Source: an uncultured Atopobium sp. (GTDB lineage Bacteria > Actinomycetota > Coriobacteriia > Coriobacteriales > Atopobiaceae). From it: DNA of 64,000 nucleotides. Numbering within the stretch: position 1 is the stretch's first letter; the number at the start of each line of letters is the position of its first letter. The stretch covers positions 62,001 to 126,000 of the forward strand of contig CAMUON010000001.1 of assembly GCA_947090525.1 (NCBI GenBank), read 5' to 3'. Position numbers and translations under genes: made by a program. The notes under the pieces are model-generated. The model was given only the letters and a program-made list of their open reading frames with translations, did not search any database and had not been told where the DNA came from. Positions 8,584-17,304 of this stretch are shown here, one piece after another.

Positions 8584-10680
8584 ATGGCAAAAGTTAAGTA
8601 CAAACTTGAGGATCTTCGTAATATCGGTATCATGGCTCACATCGATGCTGGTAAAACGACTACCACTGAGCGTATCCTTTATTACACGGGAAAAACTCAC
8701 AAAATCGGTGAGGTTCACGATGGTGCTGCTACTATGGACTGGATGGTTCAGGAGCAGGAGCGCGGCGTAACCATTACCTCTGCTGCTACCACGTGTTTTT
8801 GGAAAGATCACGTTATTCAAATCATCGACACCCCGGGCCACGTTGACTTCACTGCAGAAGTTGAGCGCTGCCTGCGCGTTCTCGACGGCGCTGTCGCTGT
8901 CTTCGACGCTGTAGCGGGTGTTCAGCCGCAGTCCGAGACGGTTTGGCGCCAAGCCGCTAATTACGGTGTTCCTTGCATCGCATTTATCAATAAATACGAC
9001 CGCGTGGGCGCCGACTTCTTCCACGCAATCGAGACCATGAAGGAACGCCTGGCAGCTAATGCTGTTGCCGCGCAGATTCCTATGGGTGCTGAGTCCAACT
9101 TCTGGGGCCTTATCGACCTTATCACCATGAAAGCATGGGACTTCAAGGAAGATGCCAAGGGCATGATTTACCCCGAGGTTATGGACGAAATTCCTGCTGA
9201 ATTCCAAGAACTTGCGCAAGAGCGTCGCGAGATGCTTCTTGATGCTGCATCCAACTTCTCTGATGAGCTTATGGAGGCTGTGCTCGAAGAGGCAGAAATC
9301 ACTCCTGAGCTGCTCAAGAGTGCAATTCGTACCGGTGTGCTTGCCGGTAAACTCAATCCTGTCTTCGTTGGTTCTGCATACAAAAACAAGGGTATCCAGG
9401 AGCTTCTCGACGCTGTTGTCGATTTTCTTCCTTCTCCTTTGGACGTTGCAGAAATCGATGGTAAGGATCTTAAGGGTAATGACGCCGTACGTCACGCTGA
9501 TCCTAAAGAGCCGTTCAGCGCCCTTGCTTTCAAGATCATGACTGACCCCTTCGTCGGTAAACTTACCTACATCCGCGTCTACTCCGGTCAGGCCGAGAGC
9601 GGTAGCTATGTCTACAACTCGGTCAAAGACAACCGCGAGCGCTTGGGCCGCATCCTTGAGATGAACGCAAACGACCGTGTTGATCGTGACGAGTGCTCTG
9701 CTGGTGACATCGTTGCCTGCGTTGGTCTTAAGAACACCCAAACTGGTGATACGCTGTGCGACGAAAAGAATGCTATTGTTCTTGAATCTATCGACTTTGC
9801 AGACCCTGTTATCGACGTTGCTGTTGAGCCTAAATCCAAGGCTGAGCAGGACAAGATGAGCGTTGGTCTTGCAAAACTTGCTGAAGAAGACCCCACCTTC
9901 CAGGTTCACACCGATCATGAGACCGGCCAGACCATTATTGCTGGTATGGGTGAGCTTCACCTCGAGATCATCGTCGACCGTCTGCGTCGTGAGTTCCACG
10001 TTGATTGCAACGTTGGTAAACCTCAGGTTGCATATCGTGAAACTGCTGGTCACGCTGTTAAGCATGTTCAGGGTAAATTCGTCCGCCAATCCGGTGGTCG
10101 TGGTCAATACGGTGACGCTATCATCGACGTTGAGCCGCAGGATCCTGGATTTGGTTATGAGTTTGTGGACGCAACTGTTGGTGGTTGTATCCCCAAAGAG
10201 TACATTCCTTCTGTTGATAAGGGTATCCAAGAGGCTCTCACCTCCGGTGTTATTGCAGGTTACCCTGTTCAAGACCTTAAAGTTACGCTGGTTGAGGGTT
10301 CTTACCACGAGGTCGACTCCTCCGAAGCAGCCTTTAAGATTGCGGGCTCCATGGCTATTAAGGCAGCTCTTCAGCAGTCTGATCCTGTGCTGCTTGAGCC
10401 TATCGAGAGTGTTGTCGTCGAGACGCCTGAGCAATACATGGGTGATGTTATGGGCAACCTTACCGGCCGCCGCGGCAAGATCGAAGGCATGGAAGATCGC
10501 GCAAACACCAAGCTCATTCGCGCAAAGGTTCCTCTGGGAGAGATGTTTGGTTATGCAACCGACCTTCGTTCTCAGACCCAAGGTCGTGCATCCTATACGA
10601 TGCAATTCGACTCGTATGAGGCTGTTCCCAAGAGCATTCGCGAGCAAATTGTAAGCAAAGCAGGCGGAAGCGCCAACTAG
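8584..10680 (+). CDS. fusA: Translation elongation factor G
   Basis: EF-G, 698 residues, the GTPase that drives translocation of tRNA and mRNA on the ribosome. The G-domain motifs are AHIDAGKTT (G1), RGVTITSAATT (G2), DTPGHVDF (G3) and NKYD (G4). Domains II to V follow, including the VNVGKPQVAYRE-like stretch (here CNVGKPQVAYRET) of domain IV. ATG start is fixed by family length. It is the last gene of the str operon. The tuf gene, which follows fusA in many bacteria, is absent; rpsJ comes next after 48 bases. Confidence 0.98.
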   Translation: MAKVKYKLEDLRNIGIMAHIDAGKTTTTERILYYTGKTHKIGEVHDGAATMDWMVQEQERGVTITSAATTCFWKDHVIQIIDTPGHVDFTAEVERCLRVLDGAVAVFDAVAGVQPQSETVWRQAANYGVPCIAFINKYDRVGADFFHAIETMKERLAANAVAAQIPMGAESNFWGLIDLITMKAWDFKEDAKGMIYPEVMDEIPAEFQELAQERREMLLDAASNFSDELMEAVLEEAEITPELLKSAIRTGVLAGKLNPVFVGSAYKNKGIQELLDAVVDFLPSPLDVAEIDGKDLKGNDAVRHADPKEPFSALAFKIMTDPFVGKLTYIRVYSGQAESGSYVYNSVKDNRERLGRILEMNANDRVDRDECSAGDIVACVGLKNTQTGDTLCDEKNAIVLESIDFADPVIDVAVEPKSKAEQDKMSVGLAKLAEEDPTFQVHTDHETGQTIIAGMGELHLEIIVDRLRREFHVDCNVGKPQVAYRETAGHAVKHVQGKFVRQSGGRGQYGDAIIDVEPQDPGFGYEFVDATVGGCIPKEYIPSVDKGIQEALTSGVIAGYPVQDLKVTLVEGSYHEVDSSEAAFKIAGSMAIKAALQQSDPVLLEPIESVVVETPEQYMGDVMGNLTGRRGKIEGMEDRANTKLIRAKVPLGEMFGYATDLRSQTQGRASYTMQFDSYEAVPKSIREQIVSKAGGSAN

Positions 10681-10728
10681 TATTTCTAGCCTAAGCAGCT
10701 CAGATGCTGTGTAATTGGAGGTATTGAA

Positions 10729-11037
10729 GTGTCAAGTCAAAAGATCAGAATTCGCCTGAAGGGCTATGATCACGAAGTTGTGGATCAGTCCTCGAAGCTT
10801 ATCGTAGATACTGCGCAAAAGACGGGCGCACGCGTGTCCGGTCCTATTCCTCTGCCTACCGAGCGTAACCTGTACACGGTTATCCGTTCACCGCACAAGG
10901 ACAAGGACTCTCGTGAAGAGTTCGAGATGCGCACACACAAGCGCCTCATCGACATTCTCGACCCCAGCTCTTCTACGGTAGATTCGCTTATGCGTATGGA
11001 TTTGCCTGCGGGTGTAGATATCGATATTAAGCTGTAG
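10729..11037 (+). CDS. rpsJ: 30S ribosomal protein S10
   Basis: S10, 102 residues, a small-subunit head protein that also serves as NusE in antitermination. GTG start with GGAGG 7 bases upstream. The conserved KIRIRLKGYDHEVVD start and the RTHKRLIDI loop are present. It normally heads the S10 operon and is followed at once by rplC. Here it is followed by a terminator and 12 kb of unrelated genes before rplC, so it is most likely expressed with the str operon upstream, 48 bases after fusA. Confidence 0.98.
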   Translation: MSSQKIRIRLKGYDHEVVDQSSKLIVDTAQKTGARVSGPIPLPTERNLYTVIRSPHKDKDSREEFEMRTHKRLIDILDPSSSTVDSLMRMDLPAGVDIDIKL

Positions 11038-11108
11038 AGCGCGAGCGCGCTTGTGGTGCGCGCCTTCGGTGCGCGCTGCACGCAGTTTAAAGCATATAGA
11101 GTGTTTTC

Positions 11109-11138
11109 GAAAAGCTGGGATTTTTGTCCCGGCTTTTT
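11109..11138 (+). terminator. Terminator after rpsJ
   Basis: AAAGCTGGGA, a TTTTTG loop and TCCCGGCTTTTT form a stem with one mismatch followed by a T run. A GC-rich hairpin (GCGCGCCTTCGGTGCGCGC) also lies at about 11057-11075. Together they close the str-rpsJ transcript. Confidence 0.7.
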
Positions 11139-11160
11139 GCTACTCATGCGCGCGAGCGGG

Positions 11161-11433
11161 AGCTGAAAAGCCTGTCTTGTATATTCATATGCGCTCACTA
11201 CCGGAAATTCTGCTGGTAAACCCTTTGCGCTCGCGCGGGGCACATCACTTGGTGTAAGTCATCTGCGCCTGCTAACAGGGTTTTTCCGGAGAGCGCGGAA
11301 ACCACAACGCGCTCCCGTAAAAACCCTTCTTCGCAGGCGCGGTAATGCGCTCTCACATAAAAGCCGCTAGCGAGCGCGGGAAGTTCTCTCATAAAAGCTG
11401 CTCCCGCGCAGGAGGTCAAACAGGCTTTTCAGC
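11161..11433. repeat. Nested palindrome, composite element copy 1
   Basis: Outer arms GCTGAAAAGCCTGT (11162-11175) and ACAGGCTTTTCAGC (11420-11433) are exact inverted repeats. Inside, 11265-11340 forms a second long hairpin: GCGCCTGC with GCAGGCGC, GGGTTTTT with AAAAACCC, and GAGCGCG with CGCGCTC. The same plan, with different stem sequences, recurs at 32290-32471. In both places a 178-bp element with terminal inverted repeats follows. No coding region is supported between rpsJ and arcB (11038-12087). Confidence 0.7.
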
Positions 11434-11498
11434 GCCGCATGCGCACAAGCAGTGCGCCCGCGTGGGGGCCGGGCTTCGGCTCGCACGAGCTTAGTGGT

Positions 11499-11676
11499 GC
11501 GTAGAAAAAAACGGGTTGATGTCGAGATTTTTCGCCTGATTTTGGCAAAATTTGCGCCTACGCGCGCCTCTCAAAAAAGCTGCACCGCGCGTAGCTGCAC
11601 ATATAAGAAATTAAACTATCTAAACTAGTTAAAAATTTGATATTTTGTGTGACATCAGCGGCATTTTTTCTACGCC
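11499..11676 (+). mobile_element. 178-bp MITE-like element A, copy 1
   Basis: The segment begins GCGTAGAAAAAA and ends TTTTTTCTACGC plus C, which are perfect 12-base inverted repeats. A second copy of exactly the same length lies at 32481-32658 in the same orientation. The two agree over most of their length, including AACGGGTTGATGTCGAGATT and TGATATTTTGTGTGACATCA. It has no reading frame of its own. No clear target-site duplication is visible. The size and ends suit a non-autonomous transposable element; a structured RNA or a recombination site is also possible. Confidence 0.65.
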
Positions 11677-11988
11677 CGACATGGACGCGAGAAAGGTATC
11701 TGGATTTTGCCCGAATGCCGCAGGAGAGAGAAGTTCCAGGCTCGATCTTGCGCAAGCGAGGAGAGCGTCCAGACGCAGTGTGCACGGCTAGCACATTTTT
11801 TTATCGCTAAACACAATATTTCGGTGAAATACGCTTCCTCACCCGCAAACGGTAGGTATAACTTGGGTTACGCCCCGCGTGCTTCGGTCATGAGTGCTTT
11901 CTATGGCTTCGTCCTCAATATAAACCCCTTTTCACCTTACCTTTTTCACATATATTTCTACTCTTGAAATCGAAAAGTTTCACGCGCT

Positions 11989-12013
11989 TGCATGCCATGC
12001 ATGAATGCATGCA
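11989..12013. promoter_or_regulatory. Palindromic ATGCATG cluster upstream of arcB
   Basis: TGCATGC, ATGCATG and ATGCATGCA overlap within 25 bases to form a dyad about 75 bases before the arcB start. It could be an operator for arginine-catabolism control. It does not look like the usual ArgR box, and this assignment is a guess from position. Confidence 0.3.
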
Positions 12014-12087
12014 CTGATTGCAGCATTGATCGCATGCGCACACACAAGCGACGTGAGACAGGTATCGTCTGGTGAAAGGACCGTATT

Positions 12088-13080
12088 ATGGGCGTTAATT
12101 TAAGTGGTAGAAGCTTTCTTAAGCTACTCGACTTCTCTACAGAGGAAATTCAATACCTCATCGATCTCTCTGCTGAATTCAAGCGTATGAAGCTTGCAGG
12201 TGTTCCTCACCGCTATCTCGAAGGCAAGAACATCGTCCTTCTCTTCGAGAAAACCTCTACTCGTACCCGCTGCGCATTTGAAGTAGGCGGCATGGACCTT
12301 GGTATGGGCGTCACCTATCTTGAACCCGGTTCTTCTCAGATGGGCAAGAAAGAGTCCATCGAAGACACCGCGCGCGTTTTGGGACGTATGTATGACGGTA
12401 TTGAGTACCGCGGCTTTGCTCAGGAAAAGGTAGAGTGCCTCGCAGAAAATGCAGGAGTACCTGTATGGAACGGCCTTACCACCGAATTTCACCCCACGCA
12501 AATGATCGCAGATATGCTTACGATCAAAGAAAACTTTGGCCACCTCAAGGGCCTCAATTTCACCTTTATGGGAGATGCGGGCAATAACGTCGGCAATTCC
12601 CTCATGGTTGCATGCGCAAAGCTTGGTCTTAACTTCTGCGCTTGCGGTCCAAAAGAGCAAATGCCTCATGCTGACCTTGTTGAAACATGCAAACAGATTG
12701 CAGCTGAGCACGGCTCCACCATCACGCTTACCGAAGATGTGCACGAAGGCACCAAGAATGCAGATGTCATCTATACCGACATCTGGGTCTCGATGGGTGA
12801 GCCCGATAGCATTTGGGCAACGCGTATTAAGCTCCTTGAGCCCTACCGTGTCACCAAGGAAGTTATGGCAAATGCTGCAGATGACGCAATCTTTATGCAC
12901 TGCCTGCCTTCCTTCCACGACACCAACACCACAATCGGTGCTGAGATCGCTGAGAAATTCGGCGTCAAGGAAATGGAAGTTGCTGACGAAGTATTCGAGT
13001 CCAAGCAGTCCAAGGTCTTCGACGAGGCTGAGAACCGCATGCACACCATCAAGGCGGTTATGTACGCAACGCTTAAGTAG
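12088..13080 (+). CDS. arcB: Ornithine carbamoyltransferase, probably catabolic
   Basis: 330-residue ornithine carbamoyltransferase. The carbamoyl-phosphate site EKTSTRTRCAFEV is at about 54-66, the GMDLGMGVTYL stretch follows, and the ornithine/catalytic-cysteine motif HCLPSFHD lies near 271-278. In the arginine deiminase pathway the enzyme splits citrulline with phosphate into ornithine and carbamoyl phosphate. The catabolic assignment rests on the next genes, a carbamate kinase and a YfcC-type antiporter; the sequence alone could also serve biosynthesis. GAAAGGA is 7 bases before the ATG. The arginine deiminase gene arcA is not in the window. A strong terminator lies between arcB and arcC. 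Confidence 0.93.
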   Translation: MGVNLSGRSFLKLLDFSTEEIQYLIDLSAEFKRMKLAGVPHRYLEGKNIVLLFEKTSTRTRCAFEVGGMDLGMGVTYLEPGSSQMGKKESIEDTARVLGRMYDGIEYRGFAQEKVECLAENAGVPVWNGLTTEFHPTQMIADMLTIKENFGHLKGLNFTFMGDAGNNVGNSLMVACAKLGLNFCACGPKEQMPHADLVETCKQIAAEHGSTITLTEDVHEGTKNADVIYTDIWVSMGEPDSIWATRIKLLEPYRVTKEVMANAADDAIFMHCLPSFHDTNTTIGAEIAEKFGVKEMEVADEVFESKQSKVFDEAENRMHTIKAVMYATLK

Positions 13081-13179
13081 CTTGCAGGTAATTTACAGCT
13101 AGCTTGCGGATAGTTCGCAGGTAGCGCGCAGCTGCTCGCCCGCGCGCAGTACGTGAAAAACCGCAGATAGTTGCCTTAC

Positions 13180-13217
13180 GGGGAGGCAGCGCCGCCGTAT
13201 CTGCCTCCCCATTTTTA
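13180..13217 (+). terminator. Terminator between arcB and arcC
   Basis: A perfect 10-base stem GGGGAGGCAG/CTGCCTCCCC with an 11-base loop is followed by ATTTTTAT. It stands 18 bases before arcC, so part of the arcB transcripts should stop here, and arcC expression depends on read-through or an unseen promoter. Confidence 0.8.
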
Positions 13218-13235
13218 TCACGATAAGGAGACGCT

Positions 13236-14192
13236 ATGAGTCAGCAAGAAACGCTTGTTGTTGCGTTGGGCGGAAATGCACTTGGCAAAACGCCGCAGCA
13301 GCAACTCGCACTTATCCAAAACACAGCAAAATCGCTGGTAGATATGATAGAAGAAGGGTATCGCGTTGTGATCACCCACGGCAATGGACCTCAGGTGGGC
13401 GCCATCAAAGTTTCAACTGATTATGCCGCTCAACATGGTGTGGGACCAGAGATCCCCTTTGCCGAATGCGGGGCTATGTCGCAGGGCTACATCGGTTATC
13501 ACTTGCAACAAGCCATGACGAATGAGCTTGCGCACCGTGGAATCAAGAAGCCGGTCGTTTCTATCGTCACACAAACCCTCGTTGATGCGAAAGACCCAGC
13601 ATTTCAGCATCCCACGAAGCCCGTCGGAGCCTTCTACACAGAAGAAGAAGCTAAGAAACGCATGGAGCACTCAGGCGATATCTACGTAGAAGACGCAGGT
13701 CGCGGCTGGAGATGGGTCGTTCCGTCCCCGCTTCCCAGCTATATTGTGGAGACCGATACGATTAAATCTCTCGTCGAGAGTGGTTGCGTCGTCATTGCCG
13801 CAGGTGGTGGCGGTATTCCTGTCGTTAAAACCAAGGATGGCTACAAAGGCGTCGCCGCTGTTATCGACAAAGATAATACAGCAGCCCTTCTTGCGCACGA
13901 TATCAAAGCTGATCGCCTTGTAATCCTCACCGCTGTTGAAAAAGTTGCAATTAATTTCAACAAGCCGAATCAGGAAAATCTTGATTCCATGTCACTTGAC
14001 CAGGCAAAACGCTATTGCGACGAAGGCCAATTTGCACCCGGATCTATGCTTCCCAAGGTCAAAGCCTGCATGAACTTTGTCACACAAAGCGCTCAATCCG
14101 AAGCACTCATCACTTCTCTTGCATGCGCAAAACAGGGCTTGTTAGGCAAAACCGGCACTCGTATTGTCGCTGATCAGACGCAAGGAGACTAA
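13236..14192 (+). CDS. arcC: Carbamate kinase
   Basis: 318-residue carbamate kinase of the amino-acid kinase fold. Visible motifs are VVALGGNALGK at the N-terminus, THGNGPQVG, the PRRGWRWVVPSP-like stretch (here GRGWRWVVPSPLP), VIAAGGGGIPV and the ATP-site region VIDKDNTAALLA. It makes ATP from carbamoyl phosphate and ADP, the energy-yielding step of arginine breakdown. AAGGAG is 8 bases before the ATG. Only one base separates its stop from the antiporter start, so the two are translated together. Length is normal for the family. Confidence 0.95.
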   Translation: MSQQETLVVALGGNALGKTPQQQLALIQNTAKSLVDMIEEGYRVVITHGNGPQVGAIKVSTDYAAQHGVGPEIPFAECGAMSQGYIGYHLQQAMTNELAHRGIKKPVVSIVTQTLVDAKDPAFQHPTKPVGAFYTEEEAKKRMEHSGDIYVEDAGRGWRWVVPSPLPSYIVETDTIKSLVESGCVVIAAGGGGIPVVKTKDGYKGVAAVIDKDNTAALLAHDIKADRLVILTAVEKVAINFNKPNQENLDSMSLDQAKRYCDEGQFAPGSMLPKVKACMNFVTQSAQSEALITSLACAKQGLLGKTGTRIVADQTQGD

Positions 14193-14193
14193 T

Positions 14194-15822
14194 ATGGACA
14201 AGACAACGCCTTCTCAATCAGCGCAAACTCAATCGAACGCCGCTTTTGAAGTCGCGAAAGCCGCTCCCGCGCCCGAGAAAAAAGCGCACAAATTCAAATT
14301 CACCGTTCCAAGCGCTTTTACCATTCTCTTCATCCTGACCGTTTTGGCAGCGCTTTGCACTTGGGTTGCTCCCGCTGGTAAATATGCAAAATTAAGCTAC
14401 CAAAAATCATCTCAAACCCTTGTGATCGAGCACCCACAAGGCAACAAAGATTCCATTCCTGCCACCCAGGAAAGCCTGCAACAGCTGGGCATTGACATCG
14501 ACATTTCCCAGTTCACCACAGGTGCTATCAATAAGCCGATTTCCATCCCTGGTTCCTACGAATCGCTTGGTAAACGCCCTGCTCAGATCTGGGATATCCC
14601 GGTTGCGATGGTGCAAGGTACCATCGAAGTGGTCGACATCATGGTGTTTATCTACATCCTCGGTGGCTTGATCGCGCTTGTGCGTCACATTGGCGCATTC
14701 GAGGCGGGTCTCGGTGCGCTTACTCGAAAGACTAAAGGTCACGAGTTCATTTTCATTTTCGCTGTTGCAGTATTCATGGCGCTTGGCGGGTCATTCTGCG
14801 GCATGGAAGAGGAAGCAATCGCGTTTTATCCCGTGCTTTGTCCTATCTTTATTGCAATGGGTTACGACTCCATCGTGTGCGTGGCCGCGATATTCTTGGC
14901 GGGATCCATGGGTACCGGTTTTTCGACCATCAACCCCTTCTCGGTCGTTATCGCTTCTAACGCAGCAGGTATTCCGTTTACCGATGGTCTGCCGTGGCGT
15001 GTGTTCGGTCTCATTGTGTCGGTGGGATTCGTTATTGGATATATCTGGCACTATATCAAGAAGATTCAGAAGGACCCCACGCTTTCGCTTACCTACGAGG
15101 ACAAAGAGGACTTTGAGCGCAACTGGGGCGTGACCAATACGACAAATGCGCCACTGCCTGAGTTTACTTGGAGAAGAAAAGTCATCCTCTCTCTCTTCGT
15201 GTTTGCATTCCCGCTGATGGTTTGGGGTGTTATGGCACAACATTGGTGGTTCCCAACCATGGCTGCGTCCTTCTTAAGCATCGTGTTGATCATCATGTTT
15301 ATTTCTGCAACGGGTAAGGAACGCTATGGTGAAAAAGAGCTCACCGATGCATTTACCGAAGGTTCATCGCACATGGTGGGGGTGGCGCTCATCATTGGTC
15401 TTGCGCGCGGTATCAATATCATTATGAACAACGGCTTGATTTCCGACTCGCTCCTCAACTTTGCAACTCAGCTGGTAGCCGGCATGAATGGCCCCGTTTT
15501 CATCGTGCTCATGCTCTTCGTATTCTTTATCCTGGGCTTTGTTGTACCCTCCTCATCAGGTCTTGCTGTATTATCCATGCCTATTATGGCTCCTTTAGCC
15601 GACACGGTTGGTATGCCTCGTTTTATCATCGTGTGTGCATATCAATGGGGACAATACGCTATGCAATTCCTGTGCCCAACGGGCCTGGTTATGGCTACCG
15701 TTCAAATGCTCAATATGAAGTACCAGCACTGGTTTAGGTTCTCCGTACCGGTCGTTATCTTCATGTTGATATTCTCGGCAATTCTTCTGGTGGCTCAAGT
15801 AATTTCTGTAGGGGCTATTTAG
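14194..15822 (+). CDS. YfcC-family basic amino acid antiporter, probably arginine/ornithine
   Basis: 542-residue integral membrane protein with about 12 hydrophobic segments. The start at 14194 is chosen over the TTG-type start at 14164 because AAGGAG precedes it and it sits one base after arcC. The sequence after a polar tail of about 45 residues (FTVPSAFTILFILTVLAALC, WVAPAGKY) and the C-terminal FVVPSSSGLAVLSMPIMAPL block are typical of the YfcC/C4-dicarboxylate-like family, in which arginine:ornithine exchangers of anaerobes are found. Substrate is inferred from its operon with arcB and arcC. It is not of the LysE or APC-type ArcD family. Confidence 0.85.
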   Translation: MDKTTPSQSAQTQSNAAFEVAKAAPAPEKKAHKFKFTVPSAFTILFILTVLAALCTWVAPAGKYAKLSYQKSSQTLVIEHPQGNKDSIPATQESLQQLGIDIDISQFTTGAINKPISIPGSYESLGKRPAQIWDIPVAMVQGTIEVVDIMVFIYILGGLIALVRHIGAFEAGLGALTRKTKGHEFIFIFAVAVFMALGGSFCGMEEEAIAFYPVLCPIFIAMGYDSIVCVAAIFLAGSMGTGFSTINPFSVVIASNAAGIPFTDGLPWRVFGLIVSVGFVIGYIWHYIKKIQKDPTLSLTYEDKEDFERNWGVTNTTNAPLPEFTWRRKVILSLFVFAFPLMVWGVMAQHWWFPTMAASFLSIVLIIMFISATGKERYGEKELTDAFTEGSSHMVGVALIIGLARGINIIMNNGLISDSLLNFATQLVAGMNGPVFIVLMLFVFFILGFVVPSSSGLAVLSMPIMAPLADTVGMPRFIIVCAYQWGQYAMQFLCPTGLVMATVQMLNMKYQHWFRFSVPVVIFMLIFSAILLVAQVISVGAI

Positions 15823-16020
15823 TTGATTGCTGCTACATGGTGGCGCGCTAGCGCGCGTTGGCGCGTGATGGCGCGTGATGGTGCGTATTGGCAGGCGATG
15901 CCCTGTGCTGGCGCGCGCGAGCGTATGATGTCATGCGGTGTTTCGTGTTGATGCGTCTGTGCATATGTGCATGTTTGCCTTGCACACAACTTGTTCAAAG
16001 AATATCATGAAATGAGCTAG

Positions 16021-16049
16021 CAAGCTGGCGGGCTTTACCCGTCAGCTTG
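16021..16049 (+). terminator. Hairpin in the antiporter-luxR gap
   Basis: CAAGCTGGCGGG pairs with CCCGTCAGCTTG around a CTTTA loop, followed by a weak T-rich stretch. It could end the arc transcript. The gap 15823-16186 also holds many GGCGCG and TGGCGCGTGATG-like repeats at 15840-15930 and no supported gene. Confidence 0.45.
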
Positions 16050-16186
16050 TATGTTTAGCTGGGGAAATGAAGTCTATATGCTGCGTATACATAAACTAAG
16101 CGCTTGTTCACGCGCTGCACGCAAAGACTCTCATTTCAGCCAATTTCTGCTGCGTTTTGTGACTACGCACGAGGGGAGCTTTGCTC

Positions 16187-17143
16187 ATGTCGTCAGTTGT
16201 GATGTTTTATTATGTTTGGAGTCTTGGGGTCATCATTCTTGCGGGCTCTGCTCTGTCGCTCTCGTGTTTTTTGGTCACGCGCCAAAAGTATTACATTTTT
16301 TTGTGTTTGATGCTTTTTGTCTACTACTTTGATGTGGCCTTAGTTGCTCGTACCGATTTTACGATACAAAACAGCTGGTCACACCTCTATTACTACATCA
16401 CCGATCCTATCGAGTCCACGCTTTTGGGCGGTCTTTTGGTGGGGAGTATGTGGGCCTGCTTTCTTTCGTACATCGAGAAAAATTGGAAGCAGGCACTCAT
16501 TCCCTCTGCCGTCTTTGTTGCCTTATGCATCGGGGCGCTTGCCATTCCGGCTGCAAATATTCGGGAATTTGTATTTTTCTCTGCGCGTGGCGTGGTCGTA
16601 GGATCGCTTCTTGTATATATGCTCGTACATACTCTGACTACATCCGACGCGACAGAGCGCTTGCGCTGCAAAAAACATCTGCTCTTTTGGACGCTTTTGG
16701 TGTGTCTTTGTGTGATGGGATTTGCTTGGAACATATTTTTCATGTTCTACCTGCCTTCTTCCGGTTTCAACATGTCGCTATTAGGGTTCTTGCCTGAGCA
16801 TTCAATGGTCGAAAATCTTTTTTACATCATCTGGGTAGTGTTTGGCGTGATTAATAGCGTGCGCGTGCTGTCGCTGCATCTCAGCAGCGCTGCGCTCGAG
16901 GTAGGAGGGCCAAAAAAGCAGTTTGTCTTGCTTGCCAATGAGCATTTTGCGCACAGTTACAATCTCTCGCCGCGCGAAGAAGAAGTCATGCTGCATATCG
17001 TCAATGGCGAGGGGCGTCGGGATATCGCAAATAAACTTTTTGTTTCGCCGTCCACGATAAAAGTTCATACGCACAACATTCTCAAAAAGACACATACCTC
17101 ATCAACAGGGGATTTGTTGCAGCTGTTTTGGCGAAGCGTATAG
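16187..17143 (+). CDS. Membrane-anchored LuxR-family transcriptional regulator
   Basis: 318-residue protein. The ATG at 16187 is preferred because GAGGGGAG ends 8 bases before it; the TTG at 16181 is too close. About seven hydrophobic helices fill residues 5-230. A C-terminal LuxR-type helix-turn-helix occupies about 255-318, with YNLSPREEEVMLHIVNGEG, RRDIANKLFVSPSTIKVHTH and NILKKTH. Regulators that combine a multi-helix membrane sensor with a LuxR DNA-binding end are unusually numerous in Eggerthellaceae. The signal sensed is unknown. It lies after the arginine genes and before zinc-ribbon membrane proteins, either of which could be its target. Confidence 0.85.
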   Translation: MSSVVMFYYVWSLGVIILAGSALSLSCFLVTRQKYYIFLCLMLFVYYFDVALVARTDFTIQNSWSHLYYYITDPIESTLLGGLLVGSMWACFLSYIEKNWKQALIPSAVFVALCIGALAIPAANIREFVFFSARGVVVGSLLVYMLVHTLTTSDATERLRCKKHLLFWTLLVCLCVMGFAWNIFFMFYLPSSGFNMSLLGFLPEHSMVENLFYIIWVVFGVINSVRVLSLHLSSAALEVGGPKKQFVLLANEHFAHSYNLSPREEEVMLHIVNGEGRRDIANKLFVSPSTIKVHTHNILKKTHTSSTGDLLQLFWRSV

Positions 17144-17213
17144 AGGCCAAGCGCCTCCGCCCGCGTTTGCTCGCGCAAACGCCACTGCCCGCATATTTCT
17201 TGTCCGCGCTCTA

Positions 17214-17222
17214 TGCTAGAAT
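17214..17222 (+). promoter_or_regulatory. Extended -10 element before the zinc-ribbon gene
   Basis: TGCTAGAAT fits an extended -10 (TGnTATAAT). No good -35 is visible. It would start a transcript about 75 bases before the gene at 17305. Confidence 0.4.
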
Positions 17223-17304
17223 TATGGATAATTTAAGAAGATCCGCTACATGTTGAGCGAAGCGTTTTTGGATTTTACCTTATTCGCTAGAGAAAAGAGG
17301 CAGT

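Noticed and set aside
8578..10647. 689-codon open frame opposite fusA
   Set aside because: Antisense shadow of the EF-G gene, with no ribosome binding site and no recognisable motifs.
11707..11967. 86-codon open frame before arcB
   Set aside because: No ribosome binding site and no family resemblance; it lies in repeat-rich intergenic DNA.
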